DNA from: Metridium senile
Lineage: Eukaryota > Cnidaria > Anthozoa > Actiniaria > Metridiidae
Length of the DNA: 64,000 nucleotides
Assembly: GCA_949775045.1 (NCBI GenBank)
Contig: OX459102.1
Coordinates: 7,270,073-7,334,072 of the forward strand
Reading direction: 5' to 3'
Positions 1 through 11,700 of this stretch are shown one piece after another (position 1 is the stretch's first letter; every line of letters starts with the position of its first letter). The notes below the pieces were generated by a model. The model did no database searches, was not told the DNA's origin, and worked only from the letters and a program-made list of their open reading frames with translations. The position numbers and the translations under genes are program-made.

Positions 1-48
1 TTATGTCACTAGTGTGAACCAGGCTTATGTCGCTAGTGTGAACCAGGC
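1..48. repeat. Two 24-bp tandem units at window edge
   Basis: Positions 1-24 and 25-48 are the same 24-bp unit with one difference (cact versus cgct). The array is cut by the window edge, so its length is unknown. Confidence 0.7.
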
Positions 49-1016
49 TATACGAATGATCCACAGTCTATAAGACAATAAATAGCACTGAGCGGCCATT
101 TTAAGATCGACTTTTGGCGCGAAATATCATGGAATGTTTGGGATTCAACGAGGTAAGTTGATATTTTTTTATAATCGGGAAAGGGGTGGGGATTTGATAG
201 CAAACATGTGCCACTGGGTCGGGAATTTGATCATTTAAAAAGTTTAATTTATTGTAAATTTGTGGTGTTGCAGTAAATAGGTGGGGATATTTTGTGACTT
301 GATTGACAACTGCTTCCCCACCTTGTATTTTTAAGGAATTTTGTTCAAAACCCCACCCATTTCCCAATTTAGGGATTAGAACATTTTTTTGTGGGATCAA
401 GGATCAAACTCAGTTTGTGTAAAAAAAAAAGGAATCAATCACGATAAAACATCCCATCCCCATCTGCAATTACATGCAGTTATGAATCTTTTAATGAAGG
501 AAAAATTTACAAGTGTTTCAGAGTATCTAATGCACATAAAGTTTGGTACTTTCCACGGGTGGCTCAGTCCCCCCAACCCCTCCCCCCCCCTCCCTCCCAA
601 CAACAACAATCATGTAATTTTACTTTATAACTAGGATAGCCAGAAGAGAACTCATAAAATATGGAGCCGTATTTGTTTTATATTTGCTGAACTGGTCTAA
701 CAAGGAGAGAACTCAAAATACGGCATCGATTGAATCGAAATATTGCGACCTAATATTCTTGTTGACTGTCTATTCTCGTTTTCACGTTGGATGACAATGG
801 AGTTTTCACATGTATGCATGTGTTATGTATTTATCGCCATATATCGATTTGCTAATTGGTGCATGTTATCCGTGAAACAAGCTTTAATTCAATGATAACT
901 TATTGTAGTTATTATGGAAAATAACTGATTTTATATTTTGTGAAATGTAGTGTTTTCAAGACAACAGTATTTTAAAGACAATAAAATAAGTCGATCGTCA
1001 TTGTCAAAAATATTTA
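49..1016. other. No recognisable gene
   Basis: AT-rich sequence. A 99-codon open frame on the minus strand (101-400) has no family I recognise, no clear splice context and no neighbouring exon. A pyrimidine-rich C tract lies at 570-600. Nothing else could be supported. Confidence 0.5.
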
Positions 1017-1302
1017 GTAATCAGGGGCGGATCCAGGATATTGAGAAAGGGGGGGCCGGCCAATTAAAATGGTTCAGTGTCCCATCGACCGCCGAAGGCG
1101 GGAGTATTTAGGGGGGTCTGGGGGCATGGCCCCCCAGAACATTTTGAAATTAAGACCGTCAAAGATGCGATTTCCAGCATTTTGAGTGATCTTAAGAAGG
1201 ATCTTTTTTACATTAAAAAAAAAATTTAAAATTATTTTTTTTATTCAACAAAAGGGGGGGCCGCGGCCCCTTCGGCCCACCCCTAAATCCGCCCCTGGTA
1301 AT
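1017..1302. mobile_element. Short hAT-like non-autonomous element
   Basis: The element spans 1022-1297 (276 bp). It begins CAGGGGCGGAT and ends with the inverted copy ATCCGCCCCTG. It is flanked by the direct repeat GTAAT (1017-1021 and 1298-1302), a target site duplication. The CAGGGG terminus is typical of hAT elements, some of which make 5-6 bp duplications. It has no coding capacity. Confidence 0.75.
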
Positions 1303-1384
1303 ACAATAGTCTATTAGAGAAGAAAGTAGCTTAGCCTTTCAGTTTACCCCAAAACACAGTGATAATATCAAATATTTTCATAAT

Positions 1385-1612
1385 ACTAGGGTTCTAGGTT
1401 CGGTAACAATATAATAGCACGTACAAACAAATTATATATAGGGTGTGGGTTAGAACTTTTTTTTGGGTGGGAGGGGGGGGGGGGGGTTATGGTTTTGTTT
1501 TCCTCTTCTATAGGTTCGGTAACTCAATAAAACAAATTATAAGGTTAGGTTAGAACTATTTTTGGATGAGGGGGGAGGGGGGGGGGGGTGGAGGTTATAA
1601 ACACGTCCGGCA
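1385..1612. repeat. Two-copy G-rich tandem repeat
   Basis: A unit beginning taggttcggtaac occurs at about 1393 and again at about 1512. Each copy ends in a long G run (about 1468-1486 and 1567-1590). The G runs could form quadruplexes; that is inference. Confidence 0.55.
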
Positions 1613-1959
1613 ACAAAAAAAAAATGATAGGGGGATGGGGTGGAAACATTTCTTAGGGGCATCCATAACAACTCTTAAAGTCGTCATGATACTCTCATCC
1701 GCTTGAGCTGGGATTTGTGTTGTCGAAAGGCCGTTACGGGCCATCTTGGTTACTGCGATCAAGCGACCAAGACTATCGTTAATGAGAAAAACATGAAAAT
1801 AAATAATTCACTGAGTTCTATTTGCTTTTGATATACTTCAAATATGGCGCTTAGAATAAATTATCAACAGCCTCGTTTACATGGTACAAAAGATTGTGTT
1901 TCAAGTTAGGGAGGGGAGGCCAAGTTTGACTTTTGGGTACTGTAAAGTTAAAATTAAAG

Positions 1960-2375
1960 GTATTTCCACAGGGACCCCTAATCAATCAAAAATTATGGGT
2001 AAAATAGATGAAAAACGCGCGCGCATGCAATTGTTCATCGCTTGGGCTTCCTGTGTCGGCTACTGCTCGTTATATCTGTTGGGCTTCCTGTTGCAGCCGT
2101 TGCTTGGTAACTTGTCCACCCCTTGTGATAATATATATGTCACATATTACTAAAAACTAGAGAGATTTGCGGAGAAAAGCTACGCGAGAAAAGTTTTTGA
2201 ATTTTGCCATTCGTCAGCCATTCGTCACCAAGCAACGGCGGCCACAGGAAGCCCACCAGATATCACGAGCAGTAGTCGATACAGGAAGCCCAAGCGAAGA
2301 ACAATTGCATGCGCGCGCGTTTTTCGTCTATTTTATTTATAATTATTGATTGATTAGGGGTCCCTGTGGTATTTC
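1960..2375. mobile_element. Long-TIR MITE with 7-bp flanking repeat
   Basis: The element spans 1967-2368 (402 bp). Its terminal inverted repeats start CACAGGGACCCCTAATCAAT and extend roughly 150 bp with some mismatches. The direct repeat GTATTTC at 1960-1966 and 2369-2375 is the probable target duplication. Open frames inside (1881-2153, 2167-2349) read through the inverted arms and are not genes. Confidence 0.75.
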
Positions 2376-2461
2376 ATAAAAAATAAATTGAAATTGTGTA
2401 TTATGTGTAAAAATAAAAATTAAAACAGGATCGAAAAAAAAATGTTTGTTTTAATGAAATA

Positions 2462-2770
2462 ACAAATACTTCACATCCATTTAAATAATAAGATATATCC
2501 ACATGTGAGAAGTTAAAAAAAGCTTGAAAATAAGTGAAAATGTGCAAATAAATACAATTAAATCAATGTCCCGAAAATCTTCCGACAATATCCCGAAAGT
2601 TTCACGAAGATTCTGACCCTGGTTTCGGCTTGTGCGCACACGTAATGCGCATAACCAAATAAATGACGTCACGCTATTATAGCAAGTCATTTGGAGAGAC
2701 AAGATGTGTTGATGTTGTTGTTCAAAAAAGCGACATTTTTTGCTCTTTTTTCACTAATTTTTAACTAGAA
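2462..2770 (+). promoter_or_regulatory. OTUD5 promoter / 5' UTR with CRE
   Basis: The segment directly upstream of the OTUD5 start codon holds a perfect cAMP-response-element palindrome TGACGTCA at 2664-2671. The whole block is present again, diverged, at about 3965-4290 inside the gene. Promoter function is inferred from position and the CRE; the transcription start is not visible. Confidence 0.5.
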
Positions 2771-5700
2771 ATGACTATCTTACCAAAGAAGAAGCATAAT
2801 GAGAGTAAGAAACCTGATAATAATTCTAACAACGACAACAGAGGGAGAATAAGGGGCCTACAGAGTCGGCCCTCGCCCCCAGAGAGGACCAATCTCACAA
2901 GGGCTTCAGACGAATATACGAATGAAAATTTTGACTCTAAACCTGGAGATCCTTCTTGTAGTACAAAGAGAAGACATAGAGGCTCCCCACACCGACATAA
3001 ATATCACGAAAGACACAACGAAGAAACGGGGTACAATAGCTCAGATGAACACGAAGGGCAAAACCTGGAAGTCACGACTGAAGAGGTATTAATGTTCGTA
3101 ACACGAATTTTTCTCGTTAATACGAAAAGCCTAATATATAATTCTGTTCTATCTCTTTGTGGTTTAAAGAGGGAGAGACAGTTCGAGCAGGCTTTGAAGG
3201 AAAAGAAAGGGTTTATTATCAAAAGAATGGCCGAAGACGGAGCTTGTCTATTCAGGGCTGTAGGTAGGTTTGCATGCGTTATTGTTGGCAAAGCTTTGAA
3301 ACATTTCACACATTTCAGATACTAAGACAATTTAACCCGAATATTTATCGCATTGTTAATTCTCCTTCCCAAATAAGCTAATACTTTAAAACGAACAACT
3401 TCTTTTTGCAACAAATTCACGTTCCATTCAAACAAAGTTTACATAATAATAAAGTCAAATTTATGGACTATTCTTTATCTTTGTTTAAAGCTTTCTGAAA
3501 GACATTTATCCAATTCAGAAAAAAAACTTTTATTCTATAAATAACTATAATTTCTATTACATAGATACTCTTTTATAATTTTCTTTAGATTGTTTCTTCC
3601 CTATCTTAGCTCTATACCATTAAATTTCACCATGTTTTACTGAAGTTTTTCCCCATCAGAAATTCAAATTTTATTCATATTTAACTTATAACAAATTATA
3701 TCAGCCAATATTTTTCTAAGCTTTTTACCATATTGTGGATGTTTCATTTGATTAACATTGGTTTCATGTGATATGTATTTGTTATGATTGTGTATAATTG
3801 TCCTTTTCATTGGATAATGACTTTACACAGATTCCCAGCTAAACTTTCTCAAAACATACATTTTCAGCCAAGTGTAATCTAATTTGAGCATTGTGAGCTA
3901 AACTTCATAAATAAATCAGAGTAAACATGGCCGTTGTGGTTGGAAATTTTTTAGAAAAAATATAGATTTAAAAATGTAATAACAAATAGACAGATACTTC
4001 ACGTCACATAATTATTTACATGCAAGAAGTTGAAAAAAAACCTTAAAAATAATGAGAATCTAAAAACAACTCGGTCCAAAAATCTTCTGATAATATTCCC
4101 AGATTCCAAAAATTCCAGGAAAAATTTTGACCTTGGCTTCAGCTTGTACGCACCAGTAATATGCATAACCAAATAAATGATGTCATGCTGTATTCATTTG
4201 GAAAGAAATATAAAGTCATTTGGAGAGACTATGTTAATTAATGTTGTTGTTCGAAAAGCAACTTTTTTTGCTGTTTTTGGACTACATTTTGTTTGGCGAT
4301 TAAGAAGCACTACTCCAGTTTTATGTTATCAAGCACCCATGTACTATTTGACAAAAATTTTGTTTTGATGTCAAATCTCCATAAATTGACAGTAGAAATA
4401 CATTTGAATTTACTCTCAATTATATTAAGGCTATTTCTGTGCAAATGTGCCTTTTAAATTCTTATAGCTTCTTGCAAATTTAATTGTTTTTTCTCAAACT
4501 TTCACAAGTTACTGTTATGGTGAATGCCTATCATATGATAGCTTTCTTTTTCTTAAAACACCAATTTTATATATATTATGATAATTAGTGGCGGCCATTT
4601 ATGAAAGTCTTCTATAATAGCTACAATCATGTGCAAAATTATGAGCGTTTTCGTTTCCGTTTCAAAAAATATACAAAATCTATCAATTTGATTTGCAAAC
4701 CCCCTTCCCCCTAAGCAATGTTGATTGGTCTTTCAAATGACAACCGTTTCACACTCGCACAATTCAACATTGAAACGGGGGAGAGGGGGAAGTGGAAAAA
4801 TGATGTTGAAATATTTTTCATGTTAAAACCAGATAAATTACCAAGGTATTTTGCACATGATTGTAGTTTGATATTAGTCTATTCAAACAGTTTCAACATT
4901 TGCTTCAACATCCTTTCGATTTTGTTGAATAGCAGTGTTTAAACGCTTTAAACTCTTTCAACATTGTTGAAATGTGTTGAATTGATGTTGAAAGAGTTTA
5001 AAAGCGTTTAAGACACTGCCATTCAACAAAATCGAAGGGATGTTGAAGCAAATGTTGAAACCGTTTGCCTAGGCCTTAAGTCTTTCATCCTGCAATGAAG
5101 TGTTGACTCAATGTTTGGTATTTTTCAGCTGATCAAGTTTATGGTGACCAAGGAATGCATGATGTTGTTAGGAAACACTGCATGGATTACATGGTATGCT
5201 ATAGATGGGAACTAGCGAGTAAACTAGTATAGGCTGCATCCGTGTTTGATATAAACGATAGGTAATAGAATGACTTTTGTTACACCGTAGAAAATAGAAA
5301 TAGAAACTAGTGAGTAAACTAGTATAGGCTGCATTGGTGTTTGATATAAACGATAGGTAATAGAATGAAATTTGTAACACGGTAAAAAATAGAAATAGAA
5401 ACTAGTGAGTAAACTAGTATAGGCTGTGTCTGTGTTTGATATAAACAATAGGTTAATAGAATGAAATTTGTAACACCGTAAAAAATAGAAATAGATACTA
5501 GCGAGTAAACTAGTATAGGCTGTGTCTGTGTTTGAGATAAACGATAGGTAATAGAATGAAATTTGTAACACCGTAAAAAATAGAAATAGAAACTAGCGAG
5601 TAAACTAGTATAGACTGTGTCTGTGTTTGATATAAACGATAGGTTAATAGAATGAAATTTGTAACACCCTAAAAAATAGAAATAGAAACTAGTGAGTAAA

Positions 5701-8700
5701 CTAGTATAGGCTGCGCCAGTGTTTGATATAAATGATAGGTTAATAGAATGAAACGTGTAACACCGTAAAAATAGAAATAGAAACTAGTGAGTTAACTAGT
5801 ATAGGCTGCGCCAGTGTTTGATATAAACGATAGGTAATAGAATGAAATTTGTAACACTGTAAAACATGTTAACTTAACTTTACTAGAAAAGTTAAAAATG
5901 TTAACATTTTTTACAGTGTGACAAATTTCATTCTATTAAGGGATTGGTCATAAAGTATGGAGGGGGGGGGGGGGGTCGGCCGGAAAATTCAGAATTCCCA
6001 AGGAATGACTTTTATTGGCCCACCCTTTAGTCTATGCATAGTCACACAGAGCCCACCCCTATACAATGCACTGCAGTTACCCCCAAAAGCCCCCAGTGTA
6101 TTGCTTAATTTTTCATGGCCCACCCCCTTTTTCATGCTCAAAAATTATGGCCCACCTCACCATTTTTTCCGCCCCCCCCCCCCCCCCCCCTATACTTTAT
6201 GACCAGTCCCTAACCTATCCTTTACATCAAACACCAACACAGCCTATACTAGTTTACTCACTAGTTTCTATTTCTATTTTTTACTGTGTTACAAATTTCA
6301 TTTTATTACCTATGGTATGTTATAGTGTATCAAGAAAACTGACCAAAAGTTGACAATAAATTGATGTTTTGGCAATAATGCATTACAGGCGCATTAACCT
6401 ACAGGTTATCAAAAAATAATTGGCTAGCCAAGTATCTATAGGTTACAATCTGATTGTGAAAATAATGTGCATGCTTTTAGCCAATCAGATTCTAGATAGT
6501 TAATACAATATATAATTATAATAAAAGTTGCTCTTTTTCAGCTAAAGAACATGGACTATTACTCTCAGTATGTTACTGAAGACTTTTACGGTTATATACG
6601 AAGGAAACGTGACAACCATTGCCATGGTAACCATGTTGAAATGCAAGCTCTCAGTGAGATGTATAACCGCACTGTAGAAGTGTATCAATATACTATTGGT
6701 GAGTATGATGATGATGGTGGCAGTGATGTTGGTGGTGATGATGATGCTGTTGGTGGTGGTTGTGATGATGATGATGATTCTGATGATGGTATTGATAATG
6801 ATCATAATGATGGTGGTGATGGTGATGATAAAAATATTGATGGTGGTAAGGATGATGATGACAATGATAATGATGGTAATAATGGTGTTGATAATGATGA
6901 TGATGATGATATTGTGATGATGATATATTTGTGATAAAGATGATAATGATGATTGTGGTTATGATCAGACTATGATGACTATATAACCTCATAATCTCCA
7001 TTGTGTTTTCAGATCCCATAAATATATTCCATAGTACCTACAAGACTGATAATGAGCCTATCAGATTAAGTTACCATGGTAATGTTCATTATAACTCTGT
7101 TATCAACCCCAACAAGCCGTCAGTAGGTGTAGGTCTTGGTCTGTCAGGATACAAACCATGGGTAGGTACAAAAACATGATAGTTTCTTGTGGTATGTCCT
7201 CTCATTTACCAAGGTTGGCCCAATCTCATCGTCTAAATTATTGTGGATCTACTTGCCTTCGTCTCGTGGATCCACAACAATTAAGACCATTCGATGACGA
7301 CAACCGTGGTAAATAAGAGGACATACCACTTGAAACTATTTTAGATTTGATAAATTCATCTATGCATTTTTTTTTATTTAAACCTATATTTTACTCTGTG
7401 TTTTCTCCAAGAGCTGTCCTCATCGTGGGAGATCACACAGTTCTGATTTACAATATTTATGGAGTTTTTACAGTGTGACTACAGAAACCGGGGCCACCAA
7501 AACATAATTATCCAATCACGATCGAGAATATGAACAATAGAATCTCTACATATGTTTGATTTTTTTTGCTTAAAATGCTAATAATTTTCATTATATGTGA
7601 ACGGAATAGATCAAGATTGAATAAGAAACATCTTAGCCTGTGAGAACTCTCTACAATTTTTTGTTTGATCTAAAAAATATATATATTTTGATATTTGTCT
7701 GGGTGGCCCTGGTCTCAGTAGTCGCACTGTAAGGAAAAAGTACAAAATTAATACAAAAGTGCAAATATCACAGGAAAATTATTAAATTCCCAATATGAAA
7801 TTATTGTGATTTTCTTGGGAAATAAATGGGATTTTTTTGTCTCATGAACGGGTTTGGTACCACTTTCCCAATGAATACACATGAAAATCCCTGAAAACAC
7901 CCACTATTTTTACAAATTGGGAATTAACATATTTTTCCTGTGTATTGACATAAAACAATTGAGAAAAGACAGTAAAACGAGAGATAAATATATGAAAAGA
8001 AAATAAAGAAAAATATACTGAAAAACTACATGTTACAGTATTAATAATATAATTTGAGAGTATTTTGCTTTATAACAAATCTTTCGGAATCCATTATATT
8101 TTTTTAAACATATAAAAACAATTTTTGGTTTTGATTCTATTCATTTGTCCACAGACCCTGAAATTATTAATAATTTTATTATATAAATAACAGTGGTTTA
8201 CAGGGATTTCTGGCTCTGAGAAATATTGTATTTGAACACATGTAAAAATATGATAACTTTACATGTGTTTTTGGCATAAAAGAATGTGTGTTTATGTAAT
8301 AAACAGAATAAAGTGTTCAATCGAAGATAAATTCCATAGCTCCTCAAAACCATGTGCTATTTTCTATATAAATACTTATAATACGCAAAATACATATGTA
8401 TATGATCTAATGGCAGCACAGAAATTAGGGCCAAAAATAATTAAAACTGCCAAATGGATAATGAAATTGCAGTTAAAATTTACCAGAAATCATTCTTCAA
8501 AATTGTATTTAGATCCCTTATACATCCATTCATCCATCCATCCATTCTTCTATCCATCTATTCATTCTTCTATCCATCCATTCTTCTATCCATCCATTCA
8601 TCTATCCATTCGCTCATTCATCCATCACTTTGTCTTTTTGTCCATTTAGTATACTTCATTTTCTCATCAACTACATTTGTTTCACTTGCAGAATGTATTA

Positions 8701-11700
8701 GTTAATGACGCTATGACGCAGTCAGAAGACTGGCATTTAGAACAGGTACAATAGAGCTATTATATTGATGTTAATGGGAAAAATAACATGACCTTTTGGA
8801 GTGTATATTTGTGGCCCGAGTAGCTGCAAATGATACCTGAAAGATGTCATGTGATTATCATTAATATATACATACCAAATTATAGAAAATCTTTATCAAT
8901 AGCAGAAGCAGAGCCGTACATGTATTTGCAGTCCACACGCTTGGTTGTTTAATGCTGGCCTTTCATCACTATGACCTGGGTTTGATTCCCAACTTGGGCA
9001 ACAATTGAATAGAGTTTGTTTGATGTGTTGTTCTCTCTCATGGCACAAGGGTTTTCTCCTGGTTATCCGGTTTTCCTCCCTCCACCAAAATCAACATTTG
9101 AGTAGAGTTGTGTGTTGTAAATATTGAATGTACTGGTAGTGAGTGTGAGTGAGCCTCACGGAAGAGCCCCGACGGGGAGTGATGGTTGTAAAATAGTTTA
9201 AGTTTTTTTGATGTGTTGTTCTCTCTCATGCCACAAGGGTTTTCTCCGGGTTATCTGGTTTTCCTCCCTCCACAAAAAATCACTATTTGAGCAGAGTTGT
9301 GTATTGTAAATATTAAATGTACTGGTAATTCATGTGTGAGTCCCTTGATGGTCATATCAATATATTACATATATACCTACTTGCAGTAAGGTTGTCATAC
9401 AAAATAGAACATTTGTCACAAAGAAAATAGAACATTTGTAATTTAGTGCGAAAGGAATTAATTAAAAGACAAAAGAAGATCGCCCAAGCTGAACTCTCTC
9501 TTTTGTCTTTTAATTAATTCCTTTCACACTAAATCACAAATGTTCTAGTTTCTTTATGACAAATGTTCTATTTTTGATGACAACCTTATTGCAAGTAGGT
9601 GTATATTACACGTCTGTTGGAACCCTGCCTTACGGCCACCCGCTTAATACGGCCACACCATTATTGCGGCCAGTTTTTTAGGTCCCGACAAAATACATGC
9701 CCATACATTTTCTATAAAATTTATACGCTTAATACGGCCACCCCGTTAATACGGCCACTTTGGGCTGTCCCTTCTGTGGCCGGATTAACGGGGTTCCACT
9801 GTATTGATGTTTATACATTAAAATATACATTTTTTTTTAAATATACATTTTTGACTTTGATATTTTGATTGGCTGCTATGAAACACACCTTTTTACATTG
9901 CTATTTGAACTCCCATGGCCACATAATGATTATGAAAAGCGCTGTAATAGTTTGATATGTTCTTTCAGCAAATGCTAGAGGACAAGTTACGAGCAACTGA
10001 CTGGGAGGCAACTAACGAGGCCATGGAGGAAGCCGTCGCTAGAGAATCATATCTAAATTATCTGCAAGACAGTGAACGACGAGCCAGGGGTGCAAGACCA
10101 ACGGTAAATTACATTATCATCATATTACGCTATTCATATTCATTTAGAATCAATCATCATCAGAGATAGTGAGTGTGAGTGAGTCTACCCGATTAGTAGG
10201 GCGCACTGCGTCCAGCTAGAAGATTGAGACGTATTATTACCAGCATGCATTACGCAAATGACTAATTTCATCAACCATGAAAATTGTCCAATCAGAAATT
10301 TTGATATCTTTTAAAAAAAGTGAGTGAGTATCTACGCGCTTACTAAAATGTTTAGTGTTTTGTTTTATTTGTTTTCTCGTAATACGGCTGACTGCGAATA
10401 AATAACAACACTCAAAATAACCCAAAGCATGCCAGTAAGTGACCATGGTCGTATATTTTAGCTATATATTTTACGATGTGAGTGGGTATTTGCAATCTTA
10501 TTAAATCCTATAGAGTGTTGTTGTATTTGTTTTCTTGTAATACGCCTGACTGCGAATGAATTACAATACTCAAATTAAAATAAACTAGACGCTCTAGGAG
10601 CGTGAAGTCGGGCTAGTCATAAATCAACACAGGAGGCTAAACAATTCTACTTTGGGCTTCCTGTGTTCGTTCCCAAAGCATCATGGGGGACTATACGCGA
10701 CATGACAGATAGATATATAGATACATACATAGAGTCGGGCCCTCTAGCCCGACTAACAACTCAAAGCATGCCTGTGTATATATATGACCATGGGTTTTTA
10801 ATGTTCCCAGACTCAGTCAAGTCCATCAAGCAGCAGTGCTACCTCTACTTGTACAGAATCCAAACGACCAAACTCCCCACACTACCGGGAGTGGCAACGT
10901 GATAGCGACAGTGCACCCCCCAGTAAATCCCCCCGTCATTCACCCAGCTCTTCTCCAACCTCCCCCCGACATGAAGCATGTTTTCTTGGGCCAAGCTTAA
11001 CAGATTGTAAGCCTTACACCCAGACCTCCACGGCAACTAGTAGCACCATTACCAAATCGAGCATATCAGAGCCTCGGCCTGGTTGTTCTACAGCGATATC
11101 TAATCCACCTTCGCCGACATGTCAGGAAGCAGCTAGTTACTCAACTCAAAATAGTTACGGTATGTCAACTTTTGTTTGTGAGTTAGTATCACCACAAAAG
11201 TCCATAACAGTTGCTTAACTATAAATTATGTTCTTTGAGGACTAATGTTCAAGTTATGTTACATTAGAATTGAAAAAGAAAGCGTGAAGATCGCGAAAAA
11301 CGCTTCAAAGACTTCATGAATTTCCATACAATTACACTGGCTTTGCTAGCCTGCGTTGCATTTGGAATTGTCTTCGTTAAGTCCGTCAACTTTACGAAGA
11401 AAATTCCGAATGCAACATGGGCTATGGCTTTGGCAGCTTGACATGTTTTGGTGCTCACTTTATCGATCGACCACCCCAAAATGCATTGTGCGTGACAAGA
11501 AAACCCTGAACAGTAGAAGCTTATATCAATTGTTGCCAGTTGCAACTTGTTAATCATAATCATCATTATAATCATCTTCATCATAAGGCACCATTTGTCA
11601 TTCCCATTTCCCATTTCCCATCCTATTCAAATTCTTCGTCATTCACTTCCATCCACAGCAATGAATAATTGGGATGAGGAGCAAATACTTGCTGCTGTTT

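Noticed and set aside
101..400. 99-aa minus-strand frame
   Set aside because: Composition is plausible, but no family, splice partner or second copy was found; listed only as unrecognised sequence.
5168..5571. Minus-strand frames with repeating [23 protein letters not shown] units
   Set aside because: In-frame reading of the 95-bp satellite; the 95-96 bp period does not preserve a frame across units.
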